NCBI RefSeq assembly: GCF_029227915.1
Contig: NC_079881.1
Location: forward strand, 5,582,001-5,646,000
DNA: 64,000 nt
Direction: 5' to 3'
From: Hydractinia symbiolongicarpus
Taxonomy: Eukaryota > Cnidaria > Hydrozoa > Anthoathecata > Hydractiniidae
Shown here: piece by piece, positions 1 through 11,100 of the stretch
How the letters are laid out: each line of letters starts with the position of its first letter
How positions within the stretch are numbered: the first letter of the stretch is position 1
Notes under the pieces: generated by a model
Databases searched by the model: none
What the model was told of the DNA's origin: nothing
The model's input: only the letters and a program-made list of their open reading frames with translations
Program-made: the position numbers and the translations under genes

Positions 1-946
1 AGACGTCTGAATCTGCAAATTTTACTTGCGAAAGAAGTACCTCTTCTGTGTTTATTGGCTGCCAACTTTCAATTTCCTCCCAATTAACACATGACAATGA
101 ATTACTATCTACATCTCGTATATTCAAATAGGATTTATATTTTCCAGTTGCTTTACCACCTTTTGATATAATTTCCACATCTTTAACTGTATCACAGTCC
201 TTGAACTTACACTTTACAAATGACTTAGCTTTGGGTTTAACGGAACCATCAAACCACTTTTGGTCTTGTGTGTCACTGTCTGTTACATCTAAGGAAAGTC
301 GACTTATGCTGCTGGTTAGATTATTTATATCATTAATTTCATCTGATGCAACTTGTCTCCCCTTTCTAATGGCATCCCTTCTTTCTGGTTCATCACTTTG
401 GAAGTTCTGCAAATAAATATCAGAATTTTCTTGTCTCTCCTTTCTAATGGCATCCCTTCTTTCTGGTTCATCACTTTGGAAGTTCTGCAAATCAATATTT
501 TTAGCACTGTCATCACTATCTCCCTCACCTGCTACTTCTTCATTCACAGGATTATCGGTGTCGGTTGAAGATGTTATTGGTTTATTTCTGCAACTTTCTA
601 TGGGAGTAGCATCAATCAGAGAAAAGCCTGTGTCTCTTTGGATACGACAAGGGTGCACACGGACATACGAACTGCCATGTTTTATTAAAACCTGTTTGCC
701 ATCCTGTCCTATGACACTACCTGGGCCTTTCCAAGCATTGCTTGTGTTTCTTTTGTAAAATACCTTGTCCCCAGTTTCAAATCTATCATCACCTGACGTT
801 CTTGTTTGATGCCTTAATGCTCTTCTAACCTTTTCCGCTGATTCACTTTGTATGAATGCCTTTCGTGCAGCGTTCATAGCATTTAGATTTGTTGCAACAA
901 TCTCACTGGAAGTCTTTCCTTCTAAAGCTGGTAACTTCGCATTATC
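1..946 (-). pseudogene. copia integrase C-terminal/connecting region
   Basis: The frame reopens after the TGA at 947-949 and reads minus strand to the window edge: a basic integrase C-terminal part (FETGDKVFYKRNTSNAWKGP, VRVHPCRIQR) and then an acidic, low-complexity linker that in copia precedes reverse transcriptase. The linker contains a 26-residue tandem duplication (QNFQSDEPERRDAIRK twice). Plus-strand ORFs at 201-416, 353-568 and 447-758 are shadows of it. Confidence 0.7.
361..494. repeat. 78-bp tandem duplication inside copia linker
   Basis: The stretch starting CCTTTCTAATGGCATCCC at 361 recurs at 439 almost unchanged. A 78-bp period is 26 codons, so it keeps the frame and duplicates a QNFQSDEPERRDAIRK peptide. 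Confidence 0.9.
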
Positions 947-1930
947 TCAGTTCGGAAGATTTGGGTTGAATCCAAAAACAAGTTGGTTCGGACTGTAGCC
1001 ATTGACATTTTTCAGGGAATTTTTGGCGCTCACTGACCAGGCTACTGCCATGTCCAAATCGACTGTAACTTTATCCTCCATCATCTTGCTAACATTATAA
1101 CCAAGAATAGCATTATGTCTTTCCACCAAACCATTGCTCCAAGGGCTTTCTGCAGCTGTTGTGCATATTCTGATGTTGGCATTTTCACACATGGATACAA
1201 AATCCTCATTTGCAAATTCTCCGCCGTTATCAATAAGAAATTTTTCAGCAGAACCAAATATGGAAATCCATATTTGAAAAATTCGTTTGATTTTTTCTTC
1301 TTTCCTTTTTGTTTTGATGACGCACGAAGTACTGTAGCGAGTAAAATGGTCAACTAAATGCAAGAACCAAACCTTTGGCGAATCTGATCATTCTTTCAGA
1401 TCTAATGCTACTGTTTCATTGAATCGTCTTGCCATTGGAAAACCTACAATCGGGTTTGGCTTTGGCTTTTTGAATTTCAAACAAATTTGGCAGGAATGCT
1501 CAAGCTCATCAAGATGATTAAAGATCTCAACATCATTAATATTTGCATCTATCAGCAACTGTTTTAGTCTTGAACTATTAGGATGACTGAACTGTCGATG
1601 AAGTTTGACTGCAGCAGCCTTCATTTGCAGTGGTGTTTTCTGTTGTAAAAAATTACATATAGCAAGTGCTTCTTCTTTATTGTCTCCTTCTTTGAACTTT
1701 TCAACTCTTCCTATTGAAATACAGTAATGACCACAGGAACTAAAAGAAACTGGTATATCTGTGTTGAAGATAATTTTTTTATCGTTGGCAAAGTCTATTC
1801 TAGTGTTTGCCTTTTTCATAGCTTCCTTGCTTAGCAATAAGGGTAATGGTATCTGTACCACATCTGTGGATAACATCACGCTTCGTTCAGCAATTATTGT
1901 AGGTAAGGTAACATTTTTAACAGATGTCAT
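947..1930 (-). pseudogene. copia integrase fragment with an in-frame TGA
   Basis: The N-terminal HHCC zinc-binding domain is visible (LHRQFSHPN then CQICLKFKKPKP), followed by the catalytic core: the first Asp in ALDLKE, DNGGEF with the second Asp, and NGLVERHN with the Glu. An in-frame TGA at 1388-1390 lies right after the first catalytic region and a second at 947-949 ends the core, so the polyprotein cannot be translated through. Function in intact elements is strand transfer of the cDNA into the host genome. Confidence 0.85.
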
Positions 1931-2328
1931 AGTTTACCACTTCCAAACTTGAATATTGTTGCACTTCTTCTTTCAATCCCAGACTTTAACTCTCCATCAT
2001 TCAATGTGTTCAGATAACATTGCAACCAATCTTCGCCACAAACTGTTTTGGTACACCCAGAGTCAAGTATCGCCATGCTTAAAGTTTCTCCAACAAGATT
2101 TGTCATGCATTCTTCAATAAGGGTTACCTGAACTTCATCTGGTGCTTGTTTTGTTTTGTTCTCCTGTCCCTGACGTGTATCTGAGCATGACTTTGCCCAG
2201 TGAAAAACTGATCCACAGATAGCACATCTACTAGGCTCACCATTTCTATCTAATGGGTTCAATCTTCTATTCCCATCTGCAAATTTTCGGGTATATGTTC
2301 TTCTGTTGTCTCTAGATCAATTTTGAGT
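1927..2328 (-). pseudogene. copia zinc knuckle and aspartic protease fragment
   Basis: A CCHC knuckle, CAICGSVFHWAKSC (C-x2-C-x4-H-x4-C), is followed about 45 residues later by a protease active-site triad DSG in the context AILDSGCTKTV. This is the nucleocapsid-protease junction of a copia polyprotein. The frame closes at about 1927 and the downstream protease/integrase sequence continues in another frame, so a small indel separates the two. Confidence 0.78.
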
Positions 2329-2393
2329 TTTATTTGGTCTGTAGGTAGCTCCATAGTAAATGTCTTCAGTCTTCTCGATTTTGATATCATCAC

Positions 2394-2477
2394 TACCTTG
2401 ACCAGTCATAAAATTTGCAGGATCACTAAAAATCTTTACCTTGACCAGTCATAAAATTTGCAAGATCACTAAAAATC
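2394..2477. repeat. 43-bp tandem duplication in copia gag
   Basis: TACCTTGACCAGTCATAAAA starts at 2394 and again at 2437 with one mismatch in the rest of the unit. A 43-bp period breaks the frame and coincides with the end of recognisable gag. Confidence 0.85.
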
Positions 2478-2734
2478 CATAGAGAGTCCATAAGATACAA
2501 GGAGTCTAACTTCTTCACGAGTTCCTTAACACCATCATCAGAACTTAACACTTCAAGTTCCATCTCTAAAATTGCTTCTCGTGCTTGACCAGTCAAAGTC
2601 AAAAAAATAGCAGGTGCCTGCTTCTTCTTCTCCAACGAAGTAAATAATTGCCATATCTGTACTTCTTTTTTCCAGTTCTCATAACACATATTAGTGTTAT
2701 CACCAAGTGTCGGTGGGGCTTTGTAGTGTGCCAT
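2426..2734 (-). pseudogene. copia gag N-terminal fragment
   Basis: Starts at the ATG reading MAHYKAPPTLG and continues with WKKEVQIWQLFTSLEKKKQA, a sequence type typical of copia gag in cnidarians (UBN2-like capsid). Homology fades after about 90 residues, where the frame runs into a 43-bp tandem duplication and stops. The middle of gag appears deleted, because the zinc knuckle follows only about 70 codons later in another frame. Confidence 0.8.
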
Positions 2735-3469
2735 CTTTAACAATTTTAATACATAATTTTAATACACAAGGTTCAATAGTTGTCCATAGCTCTAAAAATC
2801 AGACTCATTTGTAAGCCTTTTCTCATATTCTCATTAGTATAAAGGAATTTGCGCTACAGATTGAGTAGTTTGCACTACAGATTGAATGGATTTTGGTTTT
2901 GTATTGTTTTTAGACCAAAACTTTTCCTTGCTTGTTATTTCTTAACGTTGCTGTGATAAACCTTTTTCTCCAAAGTAAACACACATCCTTCAATGGTTCT
3001 TTTCTCTTTTTTTGCATATACATTTAAACTTAACCTTTAATAGAGTTTGCTTTACAGGTGATTGGTTAGGTTTTCACCTTCTTGTTAAACTGATTGTGTG
3101 TCTCAGTCTTACTGCTTCAAGTAAAAATGTATTAGACCCAAAGTTTTCTCACTTGTTACTTTATTTTGTTTTATTTGCAGTAATTGTTAGTGGGCTGTTT
3201 GTTTCATAAAAATAATGTTTCATAATAATCAACAATCTGTCTATGCATAAAACCAAAGTCAAGATTTCATTTTCTACATTTCACGTTTTACAGAGTTGCC
3301 AAAAGGAGTTTTTCTGGCTATAGGCGCTGATAATTTAATGAACAACTGTAAGCATTATAAAAACCCTAATCTTTTTACCATACCATACTATCATGCCATA
3401 TAATGTTTGGTATATAAGAAGCTCTTATTTTACATTTTGATATTTGGTTTTACTTACTTTTATTTATAG
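2735..3469. other. No gene seen; possible copia 5' LTR / KATNIP upstream region
   Basis: AT-rich. It should contain the copia untranslated leader and perhaps its 5' LTR, but I cannot find LTR ends. It may also contain part of KATNIP's first intron. A plus ORF at 3012-3209 has no recognisable motif and is not called. Confidence 0.4.
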
Positions 3470-5119
3470 TTGGAGAATGTGGCAAACAAAGATGGTGGAA
3501 ATGAAGCCTATGAAGAATACCTATTACTTCTCCAACAGAGAAATAAGTATTTGATTTAGACATTATTTTTAAGGCCTTTTTTCTTTCTTTTTTTTATAAA
3601 CGTTATAATCCTTTTTTTGTAGATTACTTAAAAAGTTGAAAGAAAAAGATGAAAAACAACTTGACTTGGAGCGTAAGGAGCAAGGATTTTCTCTCTATTT
3701 AAATGGTGCTAATGTTGGTTTACACCTGAGTGGACATCACAAATCAAGAAAGACAAAAACAGCTGGAGGTAATTATGAAGGATGCTTAGCTACTTTAAAG
3801 CTTGTACTGAATACCTTGCTTATCAGAAAATAACCCTCTAAAGTCCTTTTTTTAAAAAAAACTATAACCTCCTCTAAAAAGTTGAAAATGTGGTCAAATC
3901 CCCTCTTTAAGTCCTCTATTTTTTCAGGTAAAGTGATAATAGTTTGATAGTATCACTTTTATGTTACAGAGATTTTACATATAGTTATATAAACTGTTAG
4001 TTTTCTATCCTTTTTTCAGCAATACATTTTATAATATGTTTTTCCTGAAAGTATTCCTAAACAAATTTGTTCTTGACATCAGAAATTGATTAACTTGAGA
4101 AAACCAAAGAAATAAAAAAAGTTAAGCCTCTAAAATCCTCTATTTTTTTCAAGATTTTTGACTTTTGGCAAAATAAATCCTCTAAATTCAGTGCAAAATC
4201 TCCTTTAAAATCCTCTCTTTCTTTGAAAAACGTTTTGTGGCCCCCGTGCTCATGTTATTCTATATTTTTGTTGCGTTTTTAGAGTCTCATACAAGAAGAG
4301 CTTATAAACATGAAGATGATTTAACGTATGTTTTTTATATATAATTTTGGTTAGTCTTAAGACCTGTGAAAAATCCCATGGGAATTTGCCCGTAGTAGAT
4401 TTTTTCTCTATTGGTATTTCACGCATCCTTATTTGTCTGATGGATATTCAAAAATACAGCCATTTTTAACACATTAGCTACCCATGAGTCATAGCGATCC
4501 TACGACTGCTGAAGAACCCGAAAACCCATGGATAACTAGTTTTATTTATTCAGGAATTTGTAATGCCAATGTAATTTGATATTTTTGAATGAACGGTTCA
4601 GTCACATTTGGTTGAATTCTTTTTTGTTATATTTTTCAATTATCTTTTTTCTTCAAAATCTAGAAGTCTAAAACAACCCTCACTGAAATATTTTGTGGCT
4701 AAATTGCTCCCTGTAAAAAGGGACAGCTATTGTTATTAATTCTATTTTTAAAAAGGGTCAATAAATTTTGCTCTAATATCACACAGGGAATCAGATTTGT
4801 AGATTTCTCTTTACACCTTAAAGGAACTGTTGTCAATGTCTTATTGACACCTTATCATCCTTTTTTTGTGTTATGTTAGTAACAGTTAAATCAAAATTGT
4901 GTATAGAGATACAAGAGCTGTCACTGCACCATCAAAACAAACTCGAAAAGGGTGGGGAAGTGTAAGTTTGTTTTTTTTTGTAAGAAAAAAATGACAGTTT
5001 TACACCTTTAGTTTTTGCAAAACTGCTGAATTTTTAATTAAATATTTTTTTCTAGAATCCCCCAGAAATTATTAAAATTAAAACTGGAAGTGGAGAGAAA
5101 ATTAACATGCAAGTTCCAG
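3470..5119 (+). CDS. KATNIP: KATNIP exons 1-5: N-terminal conserved region
   Basis: Exons 3470-3546, 3623-3768, 4283-4325, 4907-4961, 5056-5119 (about residues 1-128 of the visible part). The stretch EEYLLLLQQRNK joined to LLKKLKEKDEKQLDLE and QGFSLYLNGANVG matches the vertebrate N-terminus nearly position by position, and is the strongest identification. It is followed by KQTRKGWGS and EIIKIKTGSGEKI. The missing start codon must lie upstream of 3470. Confidence 0.9.
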
Positions 5120-8100
5120 GTATGCTTTTTTCTGTGCTGCGTAGTAGCGTTACTTTTATATTATTGTTTGTTTGCAATAATCTATATCAACCATAATTAA
5201 TTTACAGGGTCTAAAGAATTACGTACACACTCATAACTATGCACCTGACGTGCATCTAAAACGTAAAAATCAATTCTGTAAATTTCATGCTATTTTCAAA
5301 AAAGAAGTCCATCTTAAAAAGTTTAATGGTGCCTATATTCCTTTGATTCTCTACTTGCATGTGCACCGAAACAACCTACGACACATAAAGACATGTTTGA
5401 AGGTTTTGAACTTAGGAACATTTCCCTCTTTTTGTCTACTTTTTTATTTAGCGACCATTCATGAAGATTTTTGTTTGGCTGAAAATCTTTGGCTGAAAAA
5501 TTCCCTAAACTTTAGAACATTATAAAAATCAAATATTTCTCAATTGCACAGCATTTACAAGCTCCAAAGCTCCAAAAGAGACATTTAAAATGGCTATATC
5601 ACTACACAGACTTCACAGATAGAAGAATGTAATTATGTGCTTTTAATTTAGAAGAAACTTGGTATACTTTGACTCATGCAACCATATCCTTAGGTATTTC
5701 AAAAAACTGGGCAAAGGTTATTTCTTTGGCTATAGCTCTAAAAATCCTCCATTCTTAGAGAAGAAACTTTTATATATATTATATAACAAGCTATACTTTG
5801 CCACACATACAGACATATACAGGTATAACAATATAGATGTCTTGCTCTTGCCTTTTGAAACTCTTCTGTTTACTGGTTGAACTTTTGTTTATTCAAAACA
5901 TATTTTTCTGCTTCCTACTATTTTTGAATTAACAGGTGTGTATTGTGCAGAGAGAAAAGATAACCAGGCTGCTGAAAAAGTAGGCTAAAGCTTGAAATAA
6001 CTGACAAACCAAATTTTACTTTTTTGAATAACCAAGGGTTTCCACGCCTCCTAAAAAATAAAATCCTCCTAATTAATCCTAAAATATCCTAAAATTTCCT
6101 GATTGTTTGCAAATATTCATAAAAATCTCCTAAATCTTTAGAGAACAATTTATTTATGAAACTATATTTATATAATGGATTTTTTCGTGAAATATAAGTC
6201 AGAAATATTTATATTCTGCATCAGTTATGCTATATTAAATTCTCCTAAAATCTCCTAAATTTTTGTATGTCTTTTCCCTGCTTATTGAAAAAATCTCGTA
6301 AAAAAACAGCTAAAAAAAGTACTTGCAAAATGAGTGGGAACCCTGTAATCAAACTATGTTCAGTTTGGAATGAAATACATAATTTTTACTCGACTCAGAT
6401 CACCTATGCCTATTTTTTTATTGGGGGATTCCAGTGGCTGAAATCAGCATGTCACCTTTATAGCTATGTATCATTGCATATCATCTTTTAAGGTATTTTT
6501 TAAAGAGGTACTCTCTCTAGTTATAAAAAGTGGCCTTTGATTTTTTTTAGTTCATAAAATGTCAGCAGGTGTGCACTTTTAAGTGGTCACTGCACATGTT
6601 TTTTAATGGCTATCACACAAAGCAGATAATTAATTTTCCTTGGCCTAAAAGTAAACACATTGGTTTCAAATGGCTGTAATTTTGTGTCTTTTTGTTTCAT
6701 GCCTTTTTGTCAAATCTGTTTGGAATGCATATCTTTAAAATGACCCTGGTGTGCTTCTAATATGCAAAATATGAATTGAACTCCTTAAAGTATCATGAGT
6801 GATATCTTATAATGACTTAAGTGTGGGAAACAATTTGTTGCTTTTATATAATTTAAGAAAGATATGCAGATATCAGAATAAAATGTCAAGTTTACTTATT
6901 TTTAACATTTTAACAGGCCAGAAGTGAATTCCCCTTTGTTCAGTTTTTCCCACAAGTGAGTACAGTTATCGATTCGACAGCCTTTTGAAACAGTCCATTT
7001 CAAAAATTGATTCGTACCGAGGAAAGTATATGGTGTTGATTTTATATTCTGGTATATGATATTATACCAGAATTATGTTATTGTATTCCAAAATACCAAA
7101 TTGCCACCAAATCAATTTAAAAACCATCTGATTCATATTACAGGTAGGTAGGACATAAACAATTCATAGTAGAATTAAGGCCTTTTCACTTTGCTTAACG
7201 TTTTAAATAAATAAAGTAATGCTGCCTTTACTTGCGGATATTTGAAGTCAATAGGGTTAATATCTATAGAGTTAATATTTATCTCACAAAGATTATTTTT
7301 ATTATATAGAAAAAAATACTTGTTTCAAAAAAAAGAGTTATACAAAACTAAGTTTAGTTACACAGCTGTTGTTCCTAAAAATATGATAAATTAGTATTGT
7401 TATAAAACAAATAAAAATTATAGTCTATAAAAATAAGCATTTTTCTTGGCAAATCAAATCTGTTTATGTCGAAGACTATGTTTTAACAAACAAATGGCTG
7501 GATACGAAGAACTACTACCATAAAACGTCAATGCCATCAGCAAGTGAAATATTATCCAACAATATTTTCTATATGTTTTTGTTAGAGTTCACTAGTATAT
7601 AACTTTTGCGGTTCAGAGTTTATTTTAGCATGTTCTTTTGAAGCCATTGTTGTTGAGCAGTGCTCATGGACTTGTGATTCTTCTCCATAAATAAGTGATT
7701 TAAAATACTTTCTAATTCTTGTATTTCGTAAAACATAAATGGTCGAGTTTAAACCAGAGTTCAATGATGCAGGTAAAAGGCTCCAAATTAAAGCAATGAT
7801 TATATTTCTTATGTATGTAGGGTTGGTAGAATAATAATGAAAAAAACATCCTGTTACAATTAGCGCTATGACTGATGGCATATAGCATATTACGAGCGAT
7901 ATTGTTATGAACAGAATGGTGGCAGACAATCTTCTACTGTAATTTTTTTGATTTAGTTGTAATGTTGCAGTTTTCGCTGTAGTGGCGTAAACAGTTGCTC
8001 GTACCATTAAGTTTATTTTCATGGCTAAGGTTAGAATTATCGCTTCAAAAATTCCAAGACAAATGAAATATGTTCCTGTCTTTTTTGAATCCATTCCTTG

Positions 8101-11100
8101 TGTTATGAACGCATATCCAAAACCCCAAGAAAACGCAATCAAAACTTCAATTACAATTAACAAAAGCACTACTTTATCTGTAAAGCGTTTTTTATACCAA
8201 TTATTCATCGCAATCATCAAATAACGATCAACAGATATCAGAAGAATATGAGTACCAGATAAAATGACAGGAAATGTTATCCAAAATGCTCGTACTGCAA
8301 CTTCTAAACATGATATATTTGGTGAAATCTGCAGATGATAGAGCAACAGTGGCATTAACACCAAGCCGACTGATAAGTCACTAACTGACAAAAATATAAA
8401 TAACTTATTTGATCGGGTCATGGTTTTATTCTTTGTCTGTACTAAGCCAATAATCAAAGCAGTATTCATCACAAAAACGAATAACATGTTAAAACTGTAG
8501 AATACAGTCAACATGTTCCCATTGTTATTCTTTAAAATGTCTTCTGTAAAAGTTAGGAAGCACTCAGGTCTTACGAATCTGCTTGTGTTGTTACTAATTG
8601 TTGTCATCTTTACGTCAGTCTAGTTTATATCTAAAAATAAAAAGTATTTGCTCTGTAACCTTTTCCAATTTTTAGTGATAAAGGATTTTGTCACACTGCA
8701 AGATTACATTCACTAAAGCCTTTTTTAAGAACCTTGCATCGTTAAAACAAATGTTTTCTTAAATTTTTTTCTGTGAAATATGCTGCTTTATAACAATTTT
8801 CCTCCATGACAATAATGAGTTGGAGCATTCACTTAAAATTAAGTCGGGGGCATGAGGTTGCACAATTTTAATTTATAACATCAACCCACATTTCTTTGTG
8901 TGAACAATGCAATGACCCTGTTCTGTTGCCAGATATCAGCTTTGTATGACTTACAGATTTTTATTGTTGCATGTCTTGTTAAGTCAAAGGTTGTTAAAAT
9001 GAACTTGTAAGTTTCAAAGCTGTAACAACATTTCAAATGTTTAGTTGATCCGAGTGTTTTTTGACACTTTGCAATATGATCCTTTGCTTGTGTTTAATTC
9101 AAATATTTATTATATTTAATTTTAAAACAATGTCTTTAATCTTTATTTACTTAGTTGACAACCCATAATTGCTAGCGGAAAATTTCATGAAAATTTTATA
9201 TAATAATACTTTGTGCCTGTCTGTGTGTCTCTGTCTGCGATAAGCAAAGTGGATATTACTACCTAGAGTTGTCTATAACAGTGTGTCTTTATACCATCCT
9301 GATAAAGCTGTTATGTATTTTATGTTTGTTTACATTTTTAAAGTCATGATGTCAAGATTAAACTTCTTTTAAAAGTAAAACATGCAGGAAAACATTTCTT
9401 TCTGAAAATACTGACAACCAAGTATAATATGTTAAACTATCAGAATAAATTAAATGTTCAATTCAAATCGGACATTTATTAAACTAAACTAAATAATTTA
9501 CGATTTTTTTAAGTTTAAAAACGTCAGCAATTTTTGTTAGTAAGTAATAACATATTTATTGTAAGGATATCTAATATACCATTATTATATTTAGCTACAT
9601 CTGTTTCATTCTTTAAATACAGTTACATTAATTCGGTAAATACAGTATAACAATATTATGAAATTTCAAGGGAGTTTGTGCATTTTTGAAATATTTTATT
9701 TCAGTTTTAAAACAAAAAAAAGATTTCAAGCAACTTACCTGAACCTTCTTGCAGATACTACACTGAAATAAATTTTTTCCTGCCTATATTGCAGCAATTA
9801 TAATTAATTTTATCTATGTCACTCACAGTAAAGGTAGCTATTGTTTAAATATAATTACTATAATTATCTCTCATGAATGAAACTATTGAACTCTGGTTTT
9901 AATTTTAAGTACACTTGATTTTTAACTCAAATTCTTAACCACAGACTTTATGCTCCAATAAACATAGCTTTTGCATGCAAGCCAGTATTTCAACCTAATA
10001 AAGATTAATTAACAAGATCACCATGACAATATGTCGAAAGACTTTTAAAAAATATACATAAATGTAATACATATTTGTTTTGGCTAAAAGAAAGTAGTTT
10101 TATACTTTCTTTGTTTATTTAGTATCCTGTTTAATGTTAAATTACTTTTAAATTGCTGTCTATTGAATCTTTTAATTTTGGCGACACCAGTAAAAGGTTT
10201 TTAGTATAGTTTATGAGATCTAAGGAAGCCTAGAGACACACGTATTACTATAATCACCTTCCCCCATTTGTCTTAACAGTTTGAAACAATAATGTAATTG
10301 TCATGCACAGAAAAAAAGAAATAAAAAAAAATATTTTGAAGAAATCCATATTTTTTATATTTCAGAATAAAATGCAAAATTGATACCAAGTGGTTAAATT
10401 TGCTAATAATGTTTTTCTTACCGACATAACTTGTATAAGTTTCATATTCAAATTGTTATCTATTCTGAACTTCTTACAAATTTCTTTTTAGATTGTGTGC
10501 AGCCTCTGCTGGGTTAACTTGACCTTATGACACACATGTCCCTTTTTTTCTTACCCTTTTTCTTTTTAGATTGTGTGTAGCTGTTGCTAGGTTATCTTGA
10601 CCTTATGACCCATATATATTCCTTTTTTAGCATCTTTCCATGATGACTTCTAGAAACGAACTTTAAATTGTTCCAGATTTTCAAAAAAAATATTTTTAAA
10701 TGTTCTGCGAAGATTAGATAAAAATGTAAGATCTACCAAAACATTCCTATAGAAAAAAGAAAGCTCGTCTCTTTTTTAAGTCTCTTTTCATGTAAAACAT
10801 CGTATATTTTAATGGAATGGACTTTTTTGTTGTAAATGTTACTCAGCACTTTTTATTATTACCACAAAGCCAAAACTGCATATGCTATGCCCACAGTGTT
10901 TTAAAGCAATGTATTATGCATTGTAAAATTTTCCAGTTGTAAAGATGTAAAATTAAATCTGGTTAAAGGATTACATCCATTATAAACTAGTTTCGATTTA
11001 TAGAAAGATAATTTATTAAAGGAATAAATAAAAAGCTGTTTAATATTTGAAATAATATTATTCATAAATAAAAAAACTGCTTAACATGTAAGAGGAACAA

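Larger units (their letters stand above)
1..2734 (-). mobile_element. Decayed Ty1/copia LTR retrotransposon, 5' part
   Basis: Read on the minus strand this is the first half of a copia polyprotein: gag start, CCHC zinc knuckle, aspartic protease, integrase. The chain continues past the left edge, so reverse transcriptase, RNase H and the 3' LTR are outside the window. It is broken: in-frame TGA codons at 1388-1390 and 947-949, a frame change near 1927-1930, loss of most of gag, and two internal tandem duplications. The order protease-integrase (before RT) is what defines copia rather than gypsy. No 5' LTR or primer-binding site could be delimited to the right of the gag start. It lies upstream of the first KATNIP exon seen here, either in a KATNIP intron or between genes. 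Confidence 0.88.
5120..7581. other. KATNIP intron 5, left part
   Basis: No exon or gene found. Holds a probable hAT-like MITE (6031-6349) and a small hairpin (7046-7073). Short plus ORFs at 5250-5525, 5659-5880 and 6267-6491 lack motifs and codon bias. Confidence 0.5.
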
